A stretch of 9,395 nt of DNA from Clostridiaceae bacterium (GCA_904501705.1 CAJGCA010000062.1:1-9395); one strand, 5' to 3'; shown: positions 1-6,607, numbered from the stretch's first letter. Numbers and translations: made by a program. Notes: a model not told the origin generated them from the sequence alone.

Positions 1-161
1 AACTCGGCCGCGCTCATCCCGTAGGAAGTAATTTCTGTCACCGTGTCAAACACGTCCATATAAGTCTGCGACCGCTTCGGCGCAGACGACAAAGGGGCGC
101 AACCGACCAAGCCCCCTGCCAACAGCAGGGAGAGCAACACGCAACATACGCGTTTCGCCAT
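1..161 (-). CDS. apbE: FAD:protein FMN transferase (ApbE), N-terminal part, cut by window edge
   Basis: ApbE proteins are extracytoplasmic lipoproteins that use FAD to attach FMN covalently to a threonine of target proteins such as RnfG, RnfD and NqrB/C. Only the first 53 codons are present. They show a positively charged start (MAKRV), a hydrophobic stretch and a lipobox ending in LVGC (Cys21), so this is a lipoprotein signal peptide. Next comes a segment around residues 35-47 (MDVFDTVTEITSY), which matches the conserved ApbE opening in which the mature protein starts with an F-D-T-V/x-x-I strand. The ATG is preceded by an AAAGGG at about 12 nt spacing. It lies 33 bp after the lipoprotein gene and downstream of a full rnf operon, which is the expected place for the enzyme that flavinylates RnfD and RnfG. 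The catalytic domain is outside the window, so the call rests on the signal peptide, the opening motif and context. Confidence 0.82.
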   Translation of the reverse strand, partial: MAKRVCCVLLSLLLAGGLVGCAPLSSAPKRSQTYMDVFDTVTEITSYGMSAAE

Positions 162-194
162 AGTCGGTCGCGCCCTTTCTATTTGTTTTCGATT

Positions 195-1169
195 TTAGTC
201 TTGGTCGGCGGCCTTGACCGCGTTCTTCAGCATCCCCGAGATGGCAATCGTGCATCCCGAGATCGCATCGGTCTTGCCGTCGTTGCCGACGGACAGCTTC
301 GCGAGCTCCGCGGCGGTCTTGCCGACCGCGTAAGCATCAAACGCGTCCGCCTGCTCGTACCATTCCTTCTTGATCGAGGACGCCTCTTTCATCCCATAGG
401 CATCCCCCATCCCGCGCTTGGTATCCATCTTGCCCGCAGCGTGGCTGAAGAGACTGTTTTCGATCGTCAGCTTTGCCTGCGCGGAGTCGGTTAGACACGC
501 GGTGATGCGGTCGTCTCCGCCGAGCGTTACCGCCGCCATTTCGATGTCGAACTGCGGCTTCGCGTCGGTGGATTCGCCGCTCTTGGCGACCGACACGGCG
601 AGCTCGAGCTCATCACCCGCGGCGATGTTCTTCACCTTCGCGTTGCGGGTTGCCTCGTGCACCGCGGAGATAAAGTCGGTGATGATGAGGTCACATCCCT
701 GGATCATCTCACTCTTGCCGTCGGTGGCGGCGATAGCGCTCACCTGCGCCCCCGTCATGCCCTCGACGTAATCACAAAATGCCTCAACCTGATCGTCCCA
801 CGAGGCGCGGCTCGTGTTGCCTGCGCCGAGATCGCTGTCGGTGAGGGTGTAGTCCTCGGTCTCGCCCTTGGTGAGCAGGTCGACCGCGACCTGAAGCACG
901 CCGCTTTTCAGCTCCACGGGGAATTCCGCCTCGTCGAGCTTACACTCCGTGATCTTGCCGTCCTTGTTCAGCACCACCGCCGCGACGGTGGTCTTGACGG
1001 TGGTCTTTTCGTTGCCGTCGACCGCCAGCGTATTCACGCTGCCGAGGCCGAGGCTGCGGCCGTCGCCGTTCGCCGTGCCGCTCGGGGTAGGGCCCTTATC
1101 CTTCTTCCCGCACGCGGTCAGGCTGAACAGCAACACAATGCCGCAAACGATTGCCCAAAGTTTTTTCAT
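195..1169 (-). CDS. Lipoprotein with two degenerate FMN-binding-like modules, Rnf-associated
   Basis: 324 aa. The start is set at MKKLW because GGAGG lies 8 nt before that ATG; an ATG five codons upstream overlaps the ribosome binding site. A lipobox LTAC ends at Cys20, so the protein should be anchored outside the cytoplasmic membrane, followed by a Gly/Ser/Thr-rich linker. Two related modules follow. The first (about 45-175) has GKITECKLDE at 71-80, SWDDQVEAF at 123-131 and an IQGCD element at 156-160. The second (about 185-320) has DRITACLTD at 220-228, a GDAYGMKEASS element at 255-265, EWYEQADAF at 269-277 and SGCT at 304-307. The ends resemble the SGATxxT region of FMN-binding (RnfG-type) domains, but the acceptor position is Ile310 in module 2 and the motif is lost in module 1. 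Covalent FMN is therefore doubtful. I have a general recollection of similar tandem-module lipoproteins in gut Clostridia without known function. It sits between rnfB and apbE, suggesting an accessory role in extracellular or membrane redox. Confidence 0.7.
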   Translation of the reverse strand: MKKLWAIVCGIVLLFSLTACGKKDKGPTPSGTANGDGRSLGLGSVNTLAVDGNEKTTVKTTVAAVVLNKDGKITECKLDEAEFPVELKSGVLQVAVDLLTKGETEDYTLTDSDLGAGNTSRASWDDQVEAFCDYVEGMTGAQVSAIAATDGKSEMIQGCDLIITDFISAVHEATRNAKVKNIAAGDELELAVSVAKSGESTDAKPQFDIEMAAVTLGGDDRITACLTDSAQAKLTIENSLFSHAAGKMDTKRGMGDAYGMKEASSIKKEWYEQADAFDAYAVGKTAAELAKLSVGNDGKTDAISGCTIAISGMLKNAVKAADQD

Positions 1170-1212
1170 CGCATTTTCCTCCATTTCATCGCGCGGTGTA
1201 GATCACTGCGCA

Positions 1213-1261
1213 AAGAGCCTTGCTTGCTCTCATATTTACTATGAGAAAAAACAAGGCTCTT
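1213..1261 (-). terminator. Nested stem-loop between rnfB and lipoprotein gene (weak terminator or mRNA element)
   Basis: A perfect 10-bp outer stem (1213-1222 AAGAGCCTTG with 1252-1261 CAAGGCTCTT) encloses a 5x5 internal loop and a perfect 7-bp inner stem (1228-1234 TCTCATA with 1240-1246 TATGAGA) with a 5-nt loop. It lies in the only long gap (127 bp) inside the rnfC-to-apbE run. On the minus-strand RNA the 3' arm ends CTCTT and is followed by TGCGCAG, so there is no proper U tract. It is therefore either a weak terminator that lowers expression of the distal genes or a hairpin that protects the rnf mRNA 3' end. Seen directly: the pairing. Inferred: the role. Confidence 0.45.
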
Positions 1262-1296
1262 ATGCAGGAAAATGATGAAAAATTTGTTTCAATGCT

Positions 1297-2130
1297 TTAT
1301 TGCTTGATCTCGTTGCCGCCCTCGCGCACGGGCTTGGCGAGCAGCTCGATGACCTTGACGGGGCATTTCGCCGCGCAGGCACCGCAGCCGATGCACAGCG
1401 CGTGGTCGATGCGCGCGAGGTGGTTATCCACCTTCGCCGCCGCGACGGGGCACACCTTCTGACAGATACCGCAGCCGATACAGCCCGCGGAGCACACCGC
1501 CTTGACCTCCTTGCCGGGAGCATTGGAGGAACAGCGCACCTCCACAGCGGAGTTGTCGGGGATCATCGTAATAATGTGCTGAGGGCAGATTGCGACGCAC
1601 TGACCGCAGCTGATGCACTTATCCTCGTCCACCACCGCGACGCCGTCCATAAGCGAGATCGCGTCGTTGGGGCAGACGGTCACGCAGGTACCGAAGCCGT
1701 AGCAGGCAAACGAGCACGCCTTACCCGCGTTTCCGGGGGACATCGCCGCCTGACGGCAGTCGCGCGTGCCGTAATAGTTCGCGGAGATCTGTGCCTTATC
1801 GCAGGTGCCGGCGCACTGCACGTACGCCACCTGCCGCAGTACGGCGCCCGTCTCGACGCCCATAATAGCGGCGATTTCCTTCGCCGCGGTCGAGCCGCCG
1901 ACGGGGCAGGCATTGGGGGGCGCTTCGCCCGCGGCGATCGCCGCCGCAAGCGCGTCACAGCCCGCATAACCGCAGCCGCCGCAGTTGGAGCCGGGCAGAG
2001 CAGCACGCACCGCCTCGGCCTTTTCGTCCACCTTAACGGTGAAAATCTTACCCGCGAAGCCGAGCATTAACCCGATCAGCAGACTGACACCGCCGACAAT
2101 GGCGGCGGCAATTCCGATTGCTTCAATCAT
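1297..2130 (-). CDS. rnfB: Rnf complex subunit RnfB, polyferredoxin (ferredoxin-accepting subunit)
   Basis: RnfB is the cytoplasm-facing iron-sulfur subunit that takes electrons from reduced ferredoxin in the Rnf complex. 277 aa. An N-terminal membrane helix (about 4-30) anchors the protein. The Fe-S domain follows with C50-x2-C53-x4-C58-x16-C75. A Cys-rich middle part has C106, C110, C125, C139, C143, C149 and C153. Then come three ferredoxin-type CxxCxxCxxxCP sets: C172-C182, C217-C227 and C246-C256. This is the long, multi-cluster clostridial form rather than the shorter proteobacterial form. AAGGAGGT lies 8 nt before the ATG and overlaps the rnfA stop (14-bp gap), consistent with one operon. 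It is the last rnf gene before the nested stem-loop. Confidence 0.96.
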   Translation of the reverse strand: MIEAIGIAAAIVGGVSLLIGLMLGFAGKIFTVKVDEKAEAVRAALPGSNCGGCGYAGCDALAAAIAAGEAPPNACPVGGSTAAKEIAAIMGVETGAVLRQVAYVQCAGTCDKAQISANYYGTRDCRQAAMSPGNAGKACSFACYGFGTCVTVCPNDAISLMDGVAVVDEDKCISCGQCVAICPQHIITMIPDNSAVEVRCSSNAPGKEVKAVCSAGCIGCGICQKVCPVAAAKVDNHLARIDHALCIGCGACAAKCPVKVIELLAKPVREGGNEIKQ

Positions 2131-2144
2131 CTATCGCCACCTCC

Positions 2145-2726
2145 TTAAATCGACAGCCCCGAGAAGCCGTAAAACGCGATCGCCATCAGGCCCGCGGTGA
2201 TCAGCGTGATCGGCATACCCGAGAACGCGTGGGGGACGTTATTGCCCGCCATCTTCTCGCGGATGCCCGCGAGGATGATGATCGCGATGGCAAAGCCGCC
2301 CGCGGTACCGAAGCCCGCCACCACGCTGGTGATGAAATCGTTGCCGTTCTGCACGTTAGTCAGCGCAACGCCGAGCACCGCGCAGTTGGTGGTGATGAGC
2401 GGCAGGTATACGCCGAGCGCGGCGTATAGACCGTGACTGAGCTTCTTGAGTGCCATCTCGACGAGCTGTACCAACGCCGCGATGACCAGGATAAACACGA
2501 TGGTCTCCATATAGATGAGATCCAGCGGCACGAGCACGCCGTTATACAGCACGCTCGTCAGCGCGGACGCCACCGTAATGACGAAGATGACCGCGCCGCC
2601 CATACCCGCGGCGGTTTTGACATTCTTCGATACACCGAGGAAGGGGCAAAGACCCAAGAACTGGCTGAGCACGACGTTATTGACCAGCGCAGTGGTCAGC
2701 AGGGTGAGTAATAAGATCTTGATCAT
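2145..2726 (-). CDS. rnfA: Rnf complex membrane subunit RnfA
   Basis: 193 aa, almost wholly hydrophobic with about six membrane segments, the usual size for RnfA/NqrE. RnfA and RnfE are paralogues that pack in opposite orientations and together hold a membrane-embedded iron-sulfur centre passing electrons across the bilayer. The two expected cysteines are present: Cys27 in FLGLCPFLG and Cys115 in LITTNCAVLG. The family-typical start of helix 1 (LVNNVVLSQFLG) is intact. The ATG overlaps the rnfE stop by 4 bp (ATGA), and the purine-rich ribosome binding site (GGAAGGGGGTGAG) lies inside the end of rnfE, so translation is probably coupled. Nothing looks truncated. Confidence 0.96.
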   Translation of the reverse strand: MIKILLLTLLTTALVNNVVLSQFLGLCPFLGVSKNVKTAAGMGGAVIFVITVASALTSVLYNGVLVPLDLIYMETIVFILVIAALVQLVEMALKKLSHGLYAALGVYLPLITTNCAVLGVALTNVQNGNDFITSVVAGFGTAGGFAIAIIILAGIREKMAGNNVPHAFSGMPITLITAGLMAIAFYGFSGLSI

Positions 2727-2744
2727 CCCTGCTCACCCCCTTCC
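2719..2744. repeat. Copy 1 of 26-bp direct repeat at the rnfE/rnfA junction
   Basis: This copy matches 3507-3532 at 23 of 26 positions, both in the same orientation. It spans the ribosome binding site, the stop of the upstream gene and the ATG plus first codons of the next. Both upstream proteins end in EGGExG and both downstream proteins start MIK. Probably a shared translation-coupling junction. Confidence 0.6.
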
Positions 2745-3514
2745 TGTTCTTTTGCGGCTTTCTTTTCTGCCGCGATTCGCGCCCGCTCCTCAGCGAGCTG
2801 ACGCGCCTTCTCGGCGGTCTGCTCCGCGACCTGGCGGTGGTTGAGCGCGCAGGTCATCCCCGCGCAACCGTCGCAGTTGCCGCCGCACGCAAGATCGCTC
2901 TTGCGCTCGACGTTAGACGCGCTGGGCGCCTTAAACTTATTCTGCAGAGCCGCAAGTATCGCCAGCACGAAGAACGCGCCAGGGGCCATTACGAGGATGC
3001 CGATCGGCTCATAGAAGTCGGGCATCACGGGGATGCCGAACGCCAACCCGCTGCCGAACAGCTCGCGCACAAGGCCGAGGATGGTCAAGGCGAGGGTAAA
3101 GCCGAGGCCCATACCGATGCCGTCAAAGAGCGACAGAAACACATTGTTTTTCGATGCATACGACTCGGCACGGCCGAGGATGATGCAGTTGACCACAATC
3201 AGCGGAATGAAAATGCCGAGCGACTTATCAAGCGACGGGATATACGCCTTGATCAGCAGCTGGACGATGGTAACAAAGGATGCAATAATCACGATATAGG
3301 CAGGCATACGCACGCCGTCGGGAATGATTTTACGCAACAGCGAAATCATCAGATTGGACATTATCAACACCGCCATTGTTGACAGACCCATACCGAGGCC
3401 GTTGATGGCGTTGGTGGTCACCGCGAGGGTGGCGCACATACCCAGCATCAGCACGAAGATGGGGTTTTCCTTGAAAATGCCGTTCCAGAGGCGTTCCAAT
3501 GCTTTTTTGATCAT
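2723..3514 (-). CDS. rnfE: Rnf complex membrane subunit RnfE with Cys-rich, charged C-terminal extension
   Basis: 263 aa. Residues 1 to about 195 are the six-helix RnfE/NqrD core, with the two membrane cysteines expected to share the RnfA/RnfE iron-sulfur centre: Cys27 in LMLGMCATLA and Cys110 in IVVNCIILGRAE. The protein then continues for about 68 residues beyond the core. First comes a cysteine cluster C210-x3-C214-x2-C217-x4-C222, then an Ala/Glu/Arg/Lys-rich stretch (about 227-258) that should form a charged helix or coiled coil. The cluster could bind a metal or an extra Fe-S centre on the membrane surface; this is inference. Some clostridial RnfE proteins have a short Cys-containing tail, but I cannot say how common this longer one is. 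The ATG overlaps the rnfG stop by 4 bp, and its own stop overlaps rnfA by 4 bp. Confidence 0.95.
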   Translation of the reverse strand: MIKKALERLWNGIFKENPIFVLMLGMCATLAVTTNAINGLGMGLSTMAVLIMSNLMISLLRKIIPDGVRMPAYIVIIASFVTIVQLLIKAYIPSLDKSLGIFIPLIVVNCIILGRAESYASKNNVFLSLFDGIGMGLGFTLALTILGLVRELFGSGLAFGIPVMPDFYEPIGILVMAPGAFFVLAILAALQNKFKAPSASNVERKSDLACGGNCDGCAGMTCALNHRQVAEQTAEKARQLAEERARIAAEKKAAKEQEGGEQG

Positions 3515-3532
3515 CCCGCCTCACCGCCTTCC
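3507..3532. repeat. Copy 2 of 26-bp direct repeat at the rnfG/rnfE junction
   Basis: Same orientation as 2719-2744, 788 bp away, 23 of 26 bases identical. It covers the end of rnfG, the ATGA overlap and the start of rnfE. Confidence 0.6.
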
Positions 3533-4077
3533 AAGGATTTCACAAAATCGATCGCCGCCTGCGTTTCGCTTTTCAGCGCATTGGTGGTGATGGTCGCGCC
3601 CGTAATGCCGTCGAGTTGAGAAGCTGCGGTGATGCCAAGGAACTGCTGTTTTACGTCCTCGTTCTCACAGTTGGCGCCAAAGCCCGGGGACTCCTCGTGC
3701 TCAAGCACCGCGTAGCCGATGACCGTGCCGCTCTTGTCAATACCGAGCGTGATGCGCACGGGGCCCGCATAGCCCTTCGCGCTCACCGTCAGCACATAGC
3801 CGAGGGGATTACCCGCCTCGTCGACAGTGCGCAGCACCTCCTCGACCGCGGTGCCCGCGGTCAGGGTGGTGTTATAGTCTTTAATAAGCGCCGCGGCGTT
3901 GTCGACATCCTCAAACGCCGCCGCGGCTTCGTACACCGCCTGATACGCCTCCGCCTTCGCCTTTTGCGCGGCGAGGGCGATCGGCTCTTTGGTCAGTTCA
4001 TACACAAAGGACAGCGCAATCGCCGCCACCAGCGTGATCGCGAGCAGGATGCCCGCGTTTTTGAAAATATTTTTCAT
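3511..4077 (-). CDS. rnfG: Rnf complex subunit RnfG, covalent FMN-binding protein
   Basis: 188 aa. One N-terminal membrane helix (about 9-27) is followed by an extracytoplasmic FMN_bind domain. The flavinylation motif is seen at 159-165 (TGATITT), matching S/T-G-A-T-x-x-T, so FMN should be bound through a phosphoester to Thr165 by ApbE, whose gene lies at the end of this gene run. The conserved region before it (EHEESPGFGANCEN, about 126-139) is also typical. RnfG passes electrons between the membrane Fe-S centre of RnfA/E and RnfD. I chose MKNIF as start because its ATG overlaps the rnfD stop by 4 bp (ATGA). An upstream in-frame ATG would add 13 residues lying inside rnfD and would disrupt the usual N-terminus. 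Confidence 0.95.
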   Translation of the reverse strand: MKNIFKNAGILLAITLVAAIALSFVYELTKEPIALAAQKAKAEAYQAVYEAAAAFEDVDNAAALIKDYNTTLTAGTAVEEVLRTVDEAGNPLGYVLTVSAKGYAGPVRITLGIDKSGTVIGYAVLEHEESPGFGANCENEDVKQQFLGITAASQLDGITGATITTNALKSETQAAIDFVKSLEGGEAG

Positions 4078-5087
4078 TTCACGGCACCCCCTTTGTGCGA
4101 CGATCCGAAGGCGCACGGCATCGTCACCCGCTCAATGAGCGGCACGAGCGTATTGCCGATAATGATCGCATAGGACGCGCCCTCGGCGGACGAGCCGAAC
4201 ACGCGAAACAGCGCCGTCAGGAAGCCGAGCAGGATCGCATAGATCCACTGACCGCCGCGGGTGATGGGGCTGGTGACGTAGTCGGTCGCCATAAACACCG
4301 CGCCCGCGAGTAAGCCACCCGAGACGATCTGCCCGACAAGGTAATTAACCGAGGGAACACCGTTGCCCGCCAAGAGATTCAGCAGGAACGCAAACACCAC
4401 CGCACTGCCGACAAAGACGGCGGGGATGCGGGGGCTGATGACCCCGCGCGCGATCATATACACCGCACCGATGAGGATCGCGAGCGAGCTCGTCTCACCG
4501 ATACAGCCCGAATGAATGCCGAGGAACGCCTGCAACAAATCCACCTCGCCGCCGCCCTGCAGCACCGCGAGGGGGGTCGCCGCGGAGGCGGCGTCCACCG
4601 TCAGGGTGCTCATCCGCTGGGCAAAGCCCGCGAAGGCATCCGCGCCGAAGATGTTGCCCACCGCCTGCCAGTTGCCGCCCATCATCGCGGGGAACGAGAT
4701 GATGAGGAAGCAGCGCGCGGCGAGCGCGGGGTTCATAAAGTTCTGCCCGATACCGCCGAACAGCTGTTTAACAAAGAGGATCGCGAACACGCCGCCCATC
4801 ACGGGCACCCAGAAGGGCACCGTCGAGGGCAGGTTCATCGCGAGGATGAGTCCCGTCACCAACGCACTGCCGTCCGCGACGGTCACGGGCAGCTTCATCA
4901 GCCGCTCGTACACATATTCGGTGAGTACGCAGGTCACCGCGCTGATCGCAATGATGATGAGCGCGCGCAAACCGAACACAAACACGCCAAACAGTAAGGC
5001 GGGCATCAGCGCGATCGCCACGTCCCGCATCACCGTGGAAGTGGACAGGCCACTACGCACGTGGGGAGAAACCGATATATTCGTCAT
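4074..5087 (-). CDS. rnfD: Rnf complex membrane subunit RnfD, covalent FMN-binding, ion-pumping subunit
   Basis: 337 aa, the usual size of RnfD/NqrB-type subunits, with about nine or ten hydrophobic segments. Family landmarks are the opening SPHVRSG (7-13), the GGIGQNFMNPALAARCFL region (about 111-128) and SAATPL at 168-173, in which Thr171 is the predicted covalent FMN site. ATDYVTSPITRGGQ also lies in the second half. RnfD is thought to form the Na+ or H+ path of the complex. The start at MTNIS is preferred because it gives the family N-terminus. A further upstream in-frame start would add 26 charged residues that overlap rnfC. The gap after rnfC is 22 bp, with a modest AGAAAGGG about 13 nt upstream. 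The stop overlaps rnfG. Confidence 0.95.
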   Translation of the reverse strand: MTNISVSPHVRSGLSTSTVMRDVAIALMPALLFGVFVFGLRALIIIAISAVTCVLTEYVYERLMKLPVTVADGSALVTGLILAMNLPSTVPFWVPVMGGVFAILFVKQLFGGIGQNFMNPALAARCFLIISFPAMMGGNWQAVGNIFGADAFAGFAQRMSTLTVDAASAATPLAVLQGGGEVDLLQAFLGIHSGCIGETSSLAILIGAVYMIARGVISPRIPAVFVGSAVVFAFLLNLLAGNGVPSVNYLVGQIVSGGLLAGAVFMATDYVTSPITRGGQWIYAILLGFLTALFRVFGSSAEGASYAIIIGNTLVPLIERVTMPCAFGSSHKGGAVK

Positions 5088-5109
5088 AGTCTCACACTGC
5101 CCTTTCTTC

Positions 5110-6459
5110 TCACTTCTTCGCGTCGGCGGCTTCCTTCGCCCGCCGACGCGCGGCATTAACCGCATTTTTCGCGAACTTGAAGCTCTGGGTCAGCCGCCGC
5201 TTCGCGGGGCAGACATAGGTGCAGCAGCCACATTCCATACATTCCATACCATTAAGACCTTCGAACGCAGTCAGATCGCCCGCATCCGCCGCCTTGCCCA
5301 TCATCGCGGGGACTAGCCGTGACGGGCACGCCCGCACACAGCGACCGCAACGAATGCAGGGGCTTGGATCCCACTGCGCGACCTCATCCTGCATCATCGC
5401 GAGGATGGACGAGGACGCCTTAACCACCGGCACGTGCAGGTCGGTCATCGCGTTACCCATCATCGGGCCGCCCGAGATGAGCTTTTCCGGCTCGCCCTTG
5501 AGCCCACCAAACGCCTCCATCAGCTCGGCTTGATCGGTGCCGACCGGCACCGCGACGTTGCAGGGGGTGTTGACGCCGTCGCCCGTGAGGGTCATCACTG
5601 TCGAGATGAGCGGCGTCTGACGGCAGACCGCCTGATAGATCGAGATGGTGGTAGACACGTTAAGCACCACACAGCCCGCGTCGATGGGCAGTTTCTTAGA
5701 GTTGATATCCCGTCCCGTGACGGCGTGGATGAGCATCCGCTCGCCGCCCTGCGGGTATTTCGTTTTAAGCGGACACACCGAGATGCGCGCATTATCCGCT
5801 GTCAGCTTGTTCAGCAAGCGGATCGCCTCGGGCTTATTATTTTCAATAGCAATGACGCCGCGCGCCGCAGAGAACATCTGCAGCACCACGCGAAGGCCAC
5901 TGAGCAGCTGCTCGGGGCGCTCCAGCATCAGCCGATAGTCGCTTGTCAGATACGGCTCGCACTCGGCGGCGTTGATGATGACGGTGTCAGGGGCGACGCC
6001 CTCCTTCATCGTCAGCTTGACGTGCGTCGGGAAGCCCGCGCCACCCTGACCGACGATGCCCGCATCGCGAATGATCGTGAGGATCTCCTCGTTCGACAGC
6101 GTCGCGGGGTCGCGCTCCTCACCGAGGGTCGGGATGGGAGTGAACGCACCGTCGTTGTCGATGACGATCGCGGGAGACTTGCGCCCGTTGACGGTCAGGC
6201 GGGGCTCGATCGCCTTCACCTTGCCCGACACCGCGCTGCAGATCGCCGCCGACACAAAGCCGCCCGGCTCGGCGATCATCTGCCCGACCTTAACCTCGTC
6301 GCCGACCGCGACGATCGCCTTGGCGGGCGCGCCGATATGCTGCGAGAGCGGATATACCGCCTCACCCGTCGGGCGATACTCCTGAATCGGCGCATCCTTG
6401 GTGTAGGCCTTGCCGTCCCGTGCGGGATGGATGCCGTGTCTGAATGTACGCTGCTTCAT
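5110..6459 (-). CDS. rnfC: Rnf complex subunit RnfC, NADH/FMN- and Fe-S-binding
   Basis: 449 aa, soluble or peripheral, the site where NAD+ is reduced. The N-terminal RnfC barrel domain (about 5-105) has the GGIHP-like opening in the form HGIHP (8-12). The NADH/FMN-binding Rossmann-type domain carries GQGGAGFPT at 137-145, as in complex I NuoF (51 kDa subunit), and NAAECEPYLTSDYRLML at 163-179. Two C-terminal [4Fe-4S] sets are C368/C371/C374/C378 and C407/C410/C413/C417. The length is the normal clostridial one, without the long repeat tail of proteobacterial RnfC. It is the first gene of the rnf operon. AAAGAGG lies just upstream of the ATG, and a possible promoter lies 38-67 bp upstream. 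Confidence 0.96.
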   Translation of the reverse strand: MKQRTFRHGIHPARDGKAYTKDAPIQEYRPTGEAVYPLSQHIGAPAKAIVAVGDEVKVGQMIAEPGGFVSAAICSAVSGKVKAIEPRLTVNGRKSPAIVIDNDGAFTPIPTLGEERDPATLSNEEILTIIRDAGIVGQGGAGFPTHVKLTMKEGVAPDTVIINAAECEPYLTSDYRLMLERPEQLLSGLRVVLQMFSAARGVIAIENNKPEAIRLLNKLTADNARISVCPLKTKYPQGGERMLIHAVTGRDINSKKLPIDAGCVVLNVSTTISIYQAVCRQTPLISTVMTLTGDGVNTPCNVAVPVGTDQAELMEAFGGLKGEPEKLISGGPMMGNAMTDLHVPVVKASSSILAMMQDEVAQWDPSPCIRCGRCVRACPSRLVPAMMGKAADAGDLTAFEGLNGMECMECGCCTYVCPAKRRLTQSFKFAKNAVNAARRRAKEAADAKK

Positions 6460-6496
6460 ACATTGCCTCTTTTCCTTAAATCATTTATATCGGTTT

Positions 6497-6526
6497 AGTA
6501 TGCCTTGTTTGTTACAAATTTATCAA
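6497..6526 (-). promoter_or_regulatory. Possible sigma-A-type promoter of the rnf operon
   Basis: On the minus strand, TTGATA (6526-6521; 5 of 6 to TTGACA) is separated by 18 bp from CATACT (6502-6497; 4 of 6 to TATAAT). It lies just after the terminator U tract and 38 bp before rnfC. The surrounding DNA is AT-rich, unlike the flanking genes. The -10 match is moderate. TATAAA nearer the gene is an alternative -10 without a well-spaced -35. Confidence 0.4.
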
Positions 6527-6530
6527 ACCA

Positions 6531-6575
6531 TAAAAAGATGCTCGGCAAGATGTCTTACAAAACACGTTGCCGAGC
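6531..6575 (-). terminator. Intrinsic terminator after the parA-parB-like genes, before rnfC
   Basis: A perfect 9-bp stem GCTCGGCAA/TTGCCGAGC (6575-6567 with 6548-6540) with an 18-nt loop is followed on the minus-strand RNA by AUCUUUUUA. GC-rich stem plus U tract is the classic Rho-independent form. The loop is long for a plain terminator, and most of it can pair with upstream sequence (see 6552-6607). It should separate the lysC-parA-parB run from rnf. Confidence 0.72.
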
Positions 6576-6607
6576 GCACTGCAATATATAGGTGTATTTT
6601 GTAAGAC
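6552..6607 (-). promoter_or_regulatory. Alternative stem overlapping the terminator loop (candidate antiterminator)
   Basis: GTCTTACAAAA at 6552-6562 is the exact reverse complement of 6597-6607, an 11-bp stem. After one C-A mismatch it continues for two more pairs, giving 13 of 14. In the minus-strand RNA the upstream arm is made first. Its partner is the loop of the terminator hairpin, and the 5' terminator arm lies within the loop of this stem. The two stems interlock. The 3-nt link between the second arm of this stem and the 3' terminator arm seems too short to span a 14-bp helix, so they are likely mutually exclusive. This is the layout of a switchable terminator; the switch itself is inference. 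Confidence 0.45.

Noticed and set aside
657..1244. Plus-strand open frame (195 codons) opposite the lipoprotein gene
   Set aside because: Low-complexity Ala/Arg/Val product with no motif. The opposite strand has a signal peptide, lipobox and ribosome binding site.
5088..5165. Longer N-terminus for RnfD, overlapping rnfC
   Set aside because: The added residues are charged and unlike the family. The ATG at 5087 gives the conserved opening.
4516..5316. Plus-strand open frame (266 codons) opposite rnfD/rnfC
   Set aside because: It crosses two real genes on the other strand and has a composition typical of antisense frames.
5434..6498. Long plus-strand open frame (354 codons) opposite rnfC
   Set aside because: Shadow of rnfC in GC-rich DNA. 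The product is Arg/His/Asp-rich without domains, and rnfC on the other strand is unmistakable.
6540..6607. Stable H-type pseudoknot formed by both stems together
   Set aside because: Only 3 nt would have to cross a helix of up to 14 bp, which is sterically unlikely. Two alternative folds are more plausible.
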